A DNA stretch of 37,591 nt from Hepatocystis sp. ex Piliocolobus tephrosceles (taxonomy: Eukaryota > Apicomplexa > Aconoidasida > Haemosporida > Plasmodiidae): assembly GCA_902459845.2 (NCBI GenBank), contig CABPSV020000004.1, positions 17,501-55,091 on the forward strand, written 5' to 3'. The stretch's first letter is position 1; every line of letters starts with the position of its first letter. The position numbers and the translations under genes were made by a program. This document shows, in pieces, positions 1 to 10,500 of this stretch. A model generated the notes under the pieces. It saw nothing but the letters and a program-made list of their open reading frames with translations, did no database searches and was not told where the DNA came from.

Positions 1-1
1 T

Positions 2-2206
2 ATGAATGATTTAGTAGATCTATTTATTTATTATAAAAAACTAACCAGTCGAGGTAACTCTAAAAAAAGAAAACACAAAAATATCAATAAGAAAAAAAAA
101 TCAGAAAAACATATGATAAAAAAAAAAAAAATAAAAAACATAAATGGAGAAGCAAAACAAATTGTAACATACTCAGATAAAAATTATTCCAAAGAAATAT
201 TAAAAAAAAAAAAGAAAAAAACAATTAATATAACAAATGACATGTTTATAGAATTGTATGTAAATCGAAATAGATGTATACAGAATTCCGAAATTTGTTA
301 TAACGGTTTAATGAATTTTTATTATTTTTTAAATAAATTATTATATTTACATAATAATAATAATAATAATAGTAATAGTAATAGTAATAGTAATAGTAAT
401 AGTAATAGTAATAGTAATAGTAATAGTAATAGTAATAGTAATAGTAATAGTAATAATAGTAATGACAATGACAATGACAATGACAAATGTAAAATGCGCA
501 GTTGTAAGAATCTCTTTAATATTAATATCGATGACTGTAATAACTATTATGATTTTACTTTTTTATTAAAAGAATCTCAAAATGGAAACATAAATGAAAA
601 AAAAAAAATAAATAAAGAACAAACTAAGTCTGATGATGATAATATCCGAAACAAAGAAGAAGAATATACGGAACAAAATATGCGAGAAATATGTGATGAA
701 GAGAACACACATGATGACATAACTTGGGGGTGGCACAACACATGTGTTGTTATGTACCTAGGTAAAATAACGTCAAGTCTAAAAAAGCATAACATGATTA
801 ATTTTAGTAATGTATATTATATTAAAAATAATATATTAAAATATTTAATCGAAGAAGTAAGAAATGTTATTACTAGTGGTCGTAACAGAATGTGTCCTAA
901 TTTGTCTTTATATAGATTTTTATTAAATAAAAAAAAAGAGAAGTTGCTCAAAATTTCACAAGAAGTTACAAAGGAGTGCTTAAAAAAAATAAACAATAAT
1001 AAAAAAAAAAAAGAAACATATTTTGTATCATTAAATGTTAAAAATATATTTTTTTTAAATCATTTTATTAAAAATAAATGCAATGAACTAATTAATTATA
1101 TAATACATTTATTTTTTAATAATGTTAAAAATATGATTGGTTTTAAACACTTTAGTTTCCTTAATAAATTTTTTATTAATATAAACCCAAATTGTAAAGA
1201 AAAGTTGTTAACAAAAAAATTATATAAAAAAGAAAATATAAAAAATTATGCAACATATATTTATGCTGATAATGATTTAAAAAAACAAAAAATTGTTCAA
1301 GCTATGATTCGAAATTATTTTAATATCATAATAAATAAAGTAAAAGAAGAATTAATTTTATTATTCGCTATATACCTTAACAAAATTGAAAATATGAATT
1401 ATTTTTTTAAATATAATAATTTAAACATATATAACGATAAAGAACAAACAACATATGTAACACAGCGGATGAAAATCATAATAAAAAGGAATAATCTTCA
1501 AAATATTCATTATAATATAATAAGATTTCTTTCAATGTTTCTTCTTTATTTATATATTTTTATAAATATAGTAAAAAATCGTATCAAATTAGATACATTT
1601 TTTAATACTAATCTAGTAAGTTATGATGAATATGCAATTTTTTTCAATTCATTAAATAGTAAAAAAATAAATATTCATAACAATAAATATCGCAAATATA
1701 ACATTTTTTATAATCATGATAAAACTTTGTTTTTATTCGCTTTTAAAAAATTTATTAAAAAAATAATTTTATTATCTATTGAAATTGAAATGAGTGACAA
1801 TAGCAATGATTATGTTGGTTATAGCAACAGTGAAAACAGTAATAAAAAACAACTCAGTATGAACAAAATTATAAACACATTTTTTAAATTTTTATTTAAA
1901 ATAAAAAATGTGAATGTAATTTTAAAAAAATTACGAGAAAAATCGATTATAAAAAAAAACGTCCGAAAAAAACAAAATGCTATCATCAGTTACTATAAAT
2001 TCAGTTTATATCTTATAACTGTTAATTTTTTTACAAAGCAATTCTTTTACAACACAAATATAATTTCATTTGTTGATTATTTTAATTCTTTAATTTATGT
2101 TTATTTAAACCAAGTACATTATTTATCTAGTTCCTATAAAGATAATTATTCGAATGTTCTTAAACTTTTTTTAAGTAATTTTCTCCGAAACAATTATTAT
2201 ATATAA
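2..2206 (+). CDS. Conserved-looking Plasmodium protein of unknown function, 5' end possibly cut by window edge
   Basis: An open frame of 734 codons runs from the first base to TAA at 2204-2206. The first codon in the window is ATG, but the true start may lie upstream, so this may be only the last exon. Residues 1-75 are Lys-rich and low-complexity. Residues about 120-155 are an Asn/Ser repeat (agtaat units, 361-455) followed by Asn-Asp. The rest is Asn/Lys-rich but carries non-repetitive, helix-like sequence with Phe/Tyr/Ile-rich segments, typical of a folded Plasmodium protein with inserts. One hydrophobic stretch near residues 510-530 (sequence around SMFLLYLYIFINIV) could be a membrane segment or a buried helix. 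I recognise no domain, catalytic motif or signal peptide. It reads in the same direction as the cyclophilin gene 1 kb downstream. Confidence 0.75.
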   Translation: MNDLVDLFIYYKKLTSRGNSKKRKHKNINKKKKSEKHMIKKKKIKNINGEAKQIVTYSDKNYSKEILKKKKKKTINITNDMFIELYVNRNRCIQNSEICYNGLMNFYYFLNKLLYLHNNNNNNSNSNSNSNSNSNSNSNSNSNSNSNSNSNNSNDNDNDNDKCKMRSCKNLFNINIDDCNNYYDFTFLLKESQNGNINEKKKINKEQTKSDDDNIRNKEEEYTEQNMREICDEENTHDDITWGWHNTCVVMYLGKITSSLKKHNMINFSNVYYIKNNILKYLIEEVRNVITSGRNRMCPNLSLYRFLLNKKKEKLLKISQEVTKECLKKINNNKKKKETYFVSLNVKNIFFLNHFIKNKCNELINYIIHLFFNNVKNMIGFKHFSFLNKFFININPNCKEKLLTKKLYKKENIKNYATYIYADNDLKKQKIVQAMIRNYFNIIINKVKEELILLFAIYLNKIENMNYFFKYNNLNIYNDKEQTTYVTQRMKIIIKRNNLQNIHYNIIRFLSMFLLYLYIFINIVKNRIKLDTFFNTNLVSYDEYAIFFNSLNSKKINIHNNKYRKYNIFYNHDKTLFLFAFKKFIKKIILLSIEIEMSDNSNDYVGYSNSENSNKKQLSMNKIINTFFKFLFKIKNVNVILKKLREKSIIKKNVRKKQNAIISYYKFSLYLITVNFFTKQFFYNTNIISFVDYFNSLIYVYLNQVHYLSSSYKDNYSNVLKLFLSNFLRNNYYI
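363..458 (+). repeat. Hexanucleotide repeat (agtaat)n coding Ser-Asn
   Basis: About 15 near-perfect in-frame copies of the 6-bp unit agtaat follow a short aat run. They code a Ser-Asn dipeptide tract inside the first gene. Flanking gacaat units continue the pattern as Asn-Asp. This is typical replication-slippage low complexity in Plasmodium coding sequence. Confidence 0.9.
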
Positions 2207-2414
2207 CTATTTTTTTATTTTTAATTTTTAACTTTTGTCCTTTTTTTTTTTTTTTTTTTTTAAATTTTTATTATTTTCGACAGCGTGTACAACATGCCTC
2301 ACGTATGAACAAGAGCTTGTGTCTGTATGTCACAATAAATTTTTAACCACTTTTCAAATGTTTTTTTTTTGTCCATAATGCTTTTTTTATAATCATAATG
2401 TTTTTTATTTAGTT

Positions 2415-2445
<31 letters not shown>

Positions 2446-3206
2446 TCAGTGGACAAAATTAACAAAAAAAAAAAAAAAAAATATACCAATTTTTTCTTAA
2501 CACCATTTCGAAGGATAACTCTATTTTGTATTATACTTATCTTAAAGTGTTTTTTAAAAAGTAAAGCTAACATATTTTCAAAAAGATAAAATGAAATAAA
2601 CTAAAAAAAAAAATAGAAATGGCATATAATATTTGTATGAATAAAAACAAAATTTTCCATTTAAATAAAGTTATATACTTGAAAATAAGAAAAAAAAAAA
2701 GCTATAAAAATGCTATAAAAATGCTACAAAAGTGCAATATGTACCCTGTACATGCATATAAATATGTATACAGAATTTGTGTATATAGACTTATGTTGTT
2801 AAAACATTTTTGTATATCGGTGTTAAAACATTTTTGTATATCGGTGTATTTTTGGTATAAAGGTAAGTGGATCAAAAAATAAAATGTAAAAAATTATGAG
2901 TGTATAGTTATAGTGCCATATGAAAAAAAAAATATATTTTTGTAAATAAAAAAAAAAAAATAATGAAAAGGAACATAAGCATTTTCATTAGCAGAAAGTT
3001 TTTTTTTTTTTTTTTTTTAACAACGTAAATATTTTATATACGTACGTGCGTATATGTTTATATATATAATTAAAAAAAATATATAAATAAACTTAAAACT
3101 TTAAAGATAGATTAAAATGTTATCATAAAATGAAACGTCACTTTTGTTCGCCTTTATTTTTGGCACATTTTTTTTTCTTTAATACAGTTTAAAAAAAAAA
3201 AAAAAA
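2207..3206. other. Intergenic region between the unknown gene and the cyclophilin gene
   Basis: This is 1.0 kb of A/T-rich sequence with several poly-T and poly-A tracts of 15-22 bp (for example 2240-2261, 2420-2446, 2464-2482, 2999-3018). A 24-bp direct duplication lies at about 2797-2845. It must hold the 3' UTR of the upstream gene and the promoter and 5' UTR of the cyclophilin. I see no RNA gene, and no coding frame with convincing composition. Confidence 0.7.
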
Positions 3207-3388
3207 ATGAAAATACCAAACCCTCGTGTTTACTTGGATATTGCTATAGGGGGGAGAAATGCAGGGAGGATGATATTTGAGGTAAATCACAAATTTGGAA
3301 AAAAAAAAAAAAAAAAAAAAAAAATAAATAACATATATACATGTACCCACGCTGTATCTGTTAAGAATACAATGTTTATTATTTTAGT

Positions 3389-3434
<46 letters not shown>

Positions 3435-4513
3435 TATACGTATGTTTGTATACATGTAGATTTTTATGGATAAATTGCCCATAACAAGTGAAAATTTCCG
3501 TTGTCTATGCACAGGTATAACAAAAGTGGAAAAGTCAAAGTTTGATTAATGTATTTATGCAATTTATGTAATTTATGCAATTTTTAATAATTTTTTTTTT
3601 TTTTTTTTTTCATTTTAATTTTATTTTATAATGTGTGAATTATTTTTTCTTTTTTTTCTTTTGTTCTTTTTTTTTTTTTAGGTGAAACTGGTTTAGGCTA
3701 TTATTTAAAACCGAGGTGGTATAAGAATTCCCCAATTCATAGAATTGTTACTGATTTTGTAATAAAAAAAAAATAATAACTAGTAATATTAAAGTACAAT
3801 AATGTACACTGTACAATGTATTTGTATGTGTATATATATAAGTATACACGAATATATTTGTATATTTTTATTGTTCTTTTTAGATGTTTCAAGGGGGCGA
3901 CTTCAACTTTGGAAATGGTTATGGGGGAGAGTCAATATACGGACAATACTTCCGAAATGAAAAATTTATTTATAAACACTCAAAGAGAGGTTAAACCAAA
4001 TGAACAAATAATAGCAAACGTAAATGTATATTGTATTACTAACTGTTTATTTTACATCTTTCATATTTCGATGCATATGTATGTACTCATTTTTGACGCT
4101 TATATAAAATAATTATTTTAGGTATATTGTCAATGTGTCAAACAAGAATAAAACACACTAATAATTCTCAATTTTTTGTTACTTTTAAAAGTTGTCCTTG
4201 GCTAAATAAAAAACATGTAAAAAAAAAAAATAAATAAAAAAGACAAATAATATGAAAAAATAGTTTTTATATATATATATTTTTTTTTTTTTTTTTTGTT
4301 ATAATTACATTAATACTTTTACTATTATTTTTTTATGTAAGGTCGTTTTTGGACACCTTGAATATGGTTTTGATACGTTGTCTTTTATCGAAGAGCAAGC
4401 TACTTTGATCGGAAAACCAAGAAAACAAGTTTATATATACAATTGGTAATTTTTATTAATATTTTCTTTTTGTTTTTCCGCAGTTTTGTGATTTGACCTA
4501 GTTTGAAAAAAAT

Positions 4514-4554
<41 letters not shown>

Positions 4555-5042
4555 ACATGTATGCACACCTATGTATGTATACACAAACATATTAACCAAT
4601 CTTATTCATTTATTTTCCATAATTTTCTTTAATTTTCCATAATTTTTTTTAATTTTTCATAATTTGTCTTAATTTTTTTTTTTTTTTTTTTTTAACTTAT
4701 ACCATTTTAAAGTGGAGTGATCCCATTAGACCGAATTAAGTATAAGTCGGATAAAAATTCAGAGGATGATTATATAATACCAGTAATTCAATACTTGAAG
4801 TGTCATTTTCTTTTTTTTAAGCTTCTACTGTGTTGTACATATGCGTATACACATACACATGCATGTATATATAAATACAATTTTATAAGAAATAATATAT
4901 CTTGTTCATTTAATTTTGATATTATTTTTATTTTTTTTTTTAGGATATAGAAATGCCATTGTTAGAAGAAGAATTCAATTTTAATGAAAATTCAGATTCC
5001 AATGAAATGAAGTATATACAAAAATACAGCAAGCGTTTTTAA
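3207..5042 (+). CDS. Cyclophilin-type peptidyl-prolyl cis-trans isomerase, 8 exons, 226 aa
   Basis: Exons: 3207-3281, 3460-3514, 3682-3758, 3884-3989, 4122-4216, 4342-4445, 4713-4782, 4944-5042. All junctions keep phase and use GT-AG. The spliced product covers a full cyclophilin domain: [16 protein letters not shown], then [65 protein letters not shown]. Compared with human cyclophilin A, the active-site Arg55, Phe60, Met61, Gln63, Gln111, Phe113, Trp121 and His126 equivalents are visible. The Ala101-Asn102 position reads Cys-Gln (SMCQTR). A 40-residue acidic tail (exons 7-8) follows the domain and has no recognised motif. There is no signal peptide, so a cytosolic or nuclear location is inferred. 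The family isomerises Xaa-Pro bonds. From memory this corresponds to PF3D7_1202400; I did not verify that. Confidence 0.92.
3282..3459 (+). other. Cyclophilin intron 1 with poly-A and (TA)n
   Basis: This intron starts GTAAAT and ends ATGTAG. It contains a 25-bp poly-A run and a (ta)n run of about 40 bp (3391-3430). Exclusion is required because the cyclophilin sequence continues in phase 0 from MIFE to [13 protein letters not shown]. Confidence 0.85.
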
Positions 5043-5264
5043 ACAAAAAATAAAAATAAAAAAAATGGATGAAAGAAAAAAATGGATGAAAGAAAAAAAT
5101 GGATGAATGAAAAAAATGGATGAATGAAAAAAATGGATGAATGAAAAAAATGGATGAATGAAAAAAATGGATTAATGAAAAAAATGGATGAATGAAAAAA
5201 ATGAATGAAATAAAACAGTGAAAAATAATGAAACTTAAACAAGCACAATCAAACATCCCCAAAC
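5043..5264. repeat. 17-bp tandem repeat in the shared 3' region of two convergent genes
   Basis: The 222 bp between the stop codons of the cyclophilin (+) and the dynein (-) hold about 8-9 copies of a 17-bp unit, aaaaaaatggatgaatg, at about 5063-5208. Variants are gaaag for gaatg and one attaatg. Because 17 is not a multiple of 3, several frames stay open on the minus strand, but these are shadows of the repeat. Both transcripts must terminate in or beyond this block, so their 3' UTRs probably overlap antisense. Confidence 0.85.
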
Positions 5265-6989
5265 TTAATGAAAAATAAACAAATAAACCTTATTAATATA
5301 AATGAAAGATTTATGTATATCCGATTTGAAATATAAGTTTCCTATAAATTTATTATTATTTTTTTTTAGTTTTCCATTATACTTATATTGATAAAGAGGT
5401 ATTTTTTTATCTTTTAAAGAATTTTTGTTTTTTTTTTCAATTATGCTTAGTGTTATTAATGGTAATTTTTCAAACCTTTTGTTGCTTTTGGATGATATCC
5501 CTATGCTTTCAAAATTGTTATTCTGCAAAAAAAAAAAAAAAAAAAAAAAAATTAACTACGTTGTGAGCCATTTTTTAAAAATGTAATATAAAAATGTAAA
5601 AAAGTATTTTATAAATTTAAATATATTTTTAATAAATGTGTAGTGCGTTGTGTTGGTAGCAATACGATGCATTTTTTTTTTTTTTTTTTTCTTTTTTATA
5701 TATTATGTCCAATATGTTGCCTTCCAATGACTTTATATACCCATTGTGTTGCCTTTTTTTTTTTTTTTTTCTGCCTCTTTTTTACTGCTTCTAACCATCG
5801 TGCACAGTCCTAACAAACGAATGTCAAAACAGTTTTTAACATCATCATTAACATAATTCGAAAAGTTAATTATATTTTCAATAAAATCATTTTCACCATC
5901 ACTACTATCAGAAACGGAAAAACTTTCGGATTGGGTATGATGATGTATATTTATGTTTTGTTCGATCTCTTGTTTATCATTAATTTTAGCTATAAAAATA
6001 CATTTTTCTAAATTTTTTTTATTAACCAAACTATATTTAATTAATATTGAGTTAAATAATTCAAGTGGTTTAAATAAATATTCTAAATTATATAAAGTTA
6101 ATTCCCCTGTAATATTCCAAAAATATAATTGTTCTTTTACATTTTGGTAATATATTATAAAATTTTGAATATTATTTATTTTTTTATTAAAATGATTTTT
6201 CCATTTGTTTGGAACTTTATTTAATGATAAATACCTCATATTTATTTCAATAGTTTCGTCATTTATATTCTTCTGTTTTATTTTTTTAACTAATACATGT
6301 TCTATATCTATAATATCACAATACATTTTATTTGTTATGCTTATAAATTTTTTTGTTTCCTCTAAACAGCATGATTGTATAGCTGTAATTTTATTTTTGT
6401 CCCAGTCGTTAGGATTTATACTTTGTTTGAACAACGATTTAAGTTTTTTTATTAATTCATAAAATATATTTACTTTTTTTACATTTTTTAAAAAAACTAG
6501 TTTATTATCATAACACTTTTCATAGTCAAGTGATTTTTTCTTAATGGAGGGTGATGTACTGTTAATGTCGTTTGTTTTGATCCAACTAGTAGTGTCGTCT
6601 TTGTTGGCTTCCGTACCAACTTCCGTACCAGCTACCGTACCAGCTACCGTACCAACTTCCGTACCAACTTCCGTACCAGCTACCGTACCAGCTACCGTAC
6701 CAACTTCCTTACCAGCTACCGTACCAACTTCTATGTCACTGTCCATATTAAAGTCCATTTCAACTTCTTCATCCGTGTTAACTAACGAACTTGAATAATA
6801 GTCACTGTCTATATTGAAAAAAATGTCACTGTCATCATAATTTTTAGATTTTTCAAATAAATTTTTACTATCGTATGTATTAACTTTTTTTAAGTTTTGT
6901 ACTAGCTTTATGTTATATTTGTTATGTTTTTGTTTGTCGGCTTCTATTTTCATTCCATAAGCTTTGCAGCTATTGTGAAATGGGTATTT
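5265..6989 (-). other. Dynein C-terminal domain, exons 33-34
   Basis: Exon 33 begins KYPFHNSCKAYG after acceptor GTACAG, then a low-complexity insert with EVGT/VAGT repeats, then VPNKWKNHFNKKINNIQNF, KEQLYFWNITGELTLYNLEY and FDIRLLGLCTM. These match the usual VPELW, FWLSGFFFPQGFLT and VYIHGLFLEGA landmarks in order. The chosen donor is ATG|GTTAGA, because exon 34 continues in phase 0 with NNNFESIGISSKSNKRFEK and then LPLITLSI, IPLYQYKYNG and NKVYLFIFH to the stop. The beta-barrel-like C-terminal region is therefore complete, as in dyneins with a long C-terminus. Confidence 0.82.
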
Positions 6990-7014
6990 CTGTACAAAAA
7001 AAAACAAAAAAAAA

Positions 7015-7058
<44 letters not shown>

Positions 7059-7545
7059 ATAAATAAAAGATTCACACAAATACGAGCAATTTGCGTGTGT
7101 GTGTTTGTACATATGAAAATATGAACCTATGAAAACTTGGACATATTTAGGAAAGAGTAAAATGTCAAATAGATAAACATATGCACTAACATAATACCAA
7201 AAAAAAAAAAAAAAAAAAAAAAAAAGATAGATAGATAGATAAGTTATTTGTACTTTTTTTTTTTTCTTTTTTTTTTTTTGTTGCCTATACCTTGATCAGG
7301 TTAATATAATCGTTTATAGTTTGATTTAAAAAAAACTTGTAATTATAATTATCATCACTTGCATAAATAAATTCGTTTTGTTCGTTAAATGCATACTCAT
7401 TAAAATATTCTTTTACATAACTTTTTATAATTCTTCGATCAGTATCATTTACTGTATTTCCATATTCGTTTAGGATTATTGATCTGAATAAGTGAGGATG
7501 GGAAAGAAATGAAAATGGGATAATCAAAGCAAAGTAGTCAAAGAG

Positions 7546-7594
<49 letters not shown>

Positions 7595-10500
7595 AGGAGA
7601 AATATAAACTGAAAAATGTGAGCACAGATAACCGCCATTTATAGCACCAAAAACTAATGAAAAATGTAGAGAAAAAAAAAAAAGCAAAAAAAAAAAAAAT
7701 AAATTTATTTATTTATTTATTTATTTTATTTTATTTTATTTTTTTTTTTCATGTGGTATTCATCTAAAATGAATGCAAAAAATAGAAATATTTGAATGTT
7801 AGTCTTACCTGATAAAGTTCCAATTTATGTCAGCTTCGTTCGATAACCGTGCAATGTCTAATGTATGATTATGGACACCTTTGGTGGTGTCATTAAATTT
7901 GCTCATAGAAGGGTCGGTAGAAACTATGTCCATAACATTTGTGTATCTATCTAATAAACCATCATCAGTTTTCTTCTTAATTAAAACCGAATCTAAGTAA
8001 TTTAAAATACAATTAAAGGTATGTTCAAAATCTTTAAAAGTAAAATTATATAAATAATCAAATCCAAAGTTACGATAATTACATCTTATTGTTAAAATGC
8101 AATGAAAGAATGCTAAGGAAAATAAAAAAGCATTAATCAAATTATTTTTTAATTTATTTTTATATATAGTATGTGCATATGTAAAAAGTTCAATCAATAT
8201 ACTTTTTAAATATTCTTCTTTATGTAAATAAATCTTTATAGATTTTTTAACAACCGAATTAGGTATATTATTCTTTTCAGCAATTAAATATAATTCAAAA
8301 TTAGAATGAACATTACGATTGTTATAAATCTCAAAAAATCTATACATATTATATTTAATTAAATGTATATTTTCTATTAATACTTTATTTCCATTTTGAA
8401 TAGACGTTTCAATTAATATTTGTATATCACTATTAAAATTATTACCTACACTTAATGTTTTTATTTTATTTTTGTCTTTTTCTTTTGACAATAACAAATT
8501 ATAAATTTTATGACTACTATCTATGTATAAAAATGTTTTAGTATGTATAAAATTTAATTCATTAAAATGATTATAATTAACATTAACATTTTCTGTTAAA
8601 TCCAAATAAGTTGTTAATGATTTATATAAATAAAAATATAATCTATCATTACGCATTATAAATAAAAATAACAAAATTTCTAATTTATTTAATGGTATCT
8701 TATTTAAAAAAAATAAATTATCTTCTACTTTAATTTGTTTATACCAGATATGATATTTGTGCGAATTGTTTTCCATATCTTCAATAAGTTTCTTAAAAAT
8801 TGGTACGTTATTTTGTACATATAGTAATTGCTTTTGTTTTTTAACGCTCAACCATTCAATTTGGTATAATTTGTGCGGATTTGTATCTTCACCTGTGCCT
8901 TTGTTCGTACACTCGTCCTTACACCAGCTTATCTTAACACCTTCCTTAACACCTTCCTTAACACCTTCCTTAACACCTTCCTCAACACCTTCCGCAAGTC
9001 GAACAAACAAAGAGTAATATTTTTTTTTTCCTATTTGTATAGACTCAGGCTGATCCTTTGTTTTCATTTCTTCATATAATAATGTAGTATAAAATAAGAA
9101 ACAAAAAAAAAGTTTGTTTTTTGTGCTTATCGTATTTAGTAAAAAAATAAAACAATTGTGCGTAAATTTTTTTATTAACTGGTTAAAATTACATATTAGA
9201 ATTTTTTTGTTCATGTTTTTTATTATACTATTTAATATGTTTAATAAATAATTTAAGTTTAAATTGTTATAAACATTTATTTGGGATAATTTATTTACAA
9301 CTTTATATATACTATAAAATCGTAATCCTAAATGTTTTATATTTTCACAAGAAGATTTTATTTTATTCACTTCGTTTTTATACTCTTTTAGCATTTTTTT
9401 TATTTCAATTTTTTTTAAGATGTTATTATTTATTATGTTTATAAGATTAGATGTTTCATTATATTGAATTGTTGTATCACTAGTAATATTAATTCCAGTT
9501 TTAGTTTTTTCAATATTTCTACTACCAGTACCAGTTGTATTAACATTTGTAGTCATATTAAAAGCTTCACCCTTACTATTAAACGTACATAATTCATATA
9601 TCATTGCATCATTTAAAAATTTTAATGTTTGTTTTGTTTCATAATAATTTTTTATTTTTGTTTTAAAATTAATTAGTCTTTTTTCATCTTCACGTCTTAA
9701 TATAACATCTATAACATTACTTATAACCATTACTTTATCAATTTGAAAATCAATTATATTAACATAATTTTCGATATCCTCAAGATATCTATCATTTGTG
9801 TCACTTATAAGAAATAACCTGAACTCTGTGTTGTACTCAAGTCTTTTTTTTTCTGCAAAATAAGAAAAATGGTAAAAAATATGGTAAGAAATATGGTAAG
9901 GAAATAGTAAGAAAATGGTAAGGAAATAGTAAAGAAATGGTAAGAAAATGGTAAGAAAATGGTAAGGAAATAGTAAAGAAATGGTAAGAAAATGGCAAGG
10001 AAATAGTAAAGAAATGGTAAGGAAATAGTAAAGAAATGGTAAGGAAATAGTAAAGAAATGGTAAGGAAATAGTAAAGAAATGGTAAGGAAATAGTAAAGA
10101 AATGGTAAAAAAATAGTAAAGAAATGGTAAAAAAATAGTAAAGAAATGGTAAAAAAATAGTAAAGAAATGGTAAAGAAAATAGTAAAGAAATGGTAAAGA
10201 AAATAGTAAAGAAATGGTAAAGAAAATAGTAAAGAAATGGTAAAGAAAATAGTAAAGAAATGGGGTAATGTTTTCACATGAATAAGAAAGAAGGGAGAAG
10301 GGGGAAAGAGCGTGTAGTTAGTTAACATAAGTAAGATCATATTTACATACGCTTACGCACCTATATTGATGTAGTACTTTCCATTGGACATGTAAATATT
10401 TCGCTCAATGACTGGCTCTATAATATTATAAGTAGAATTTAATTTAATTTGTGAATGGGTCCCAAACTTAGAATTAACAAATTTTGTACCGTTTAGTAGC

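Noticed and set aside
2619..2882. 87-residue plus-strand frame upstream of cyclophilin
   Set aside because: It lies in intergenic A/T sequence, contains a direct duplication and has no domain or splice context; composition resembles non-coding neighbours.
4981..5262. Phe/Ile/His-rich minus-strand frames over the 17-bp repeat
   Set aside because: They are generated by the repeat in more than one frame at once and lie between two gene ends.
9837..10340. 167-residue Phe/Leu/Tyr-rich minus frame
   Set aside because: It is the 22-bp minisatellite of dynein intron 30; the dynein frame skips it with matching splice phases.
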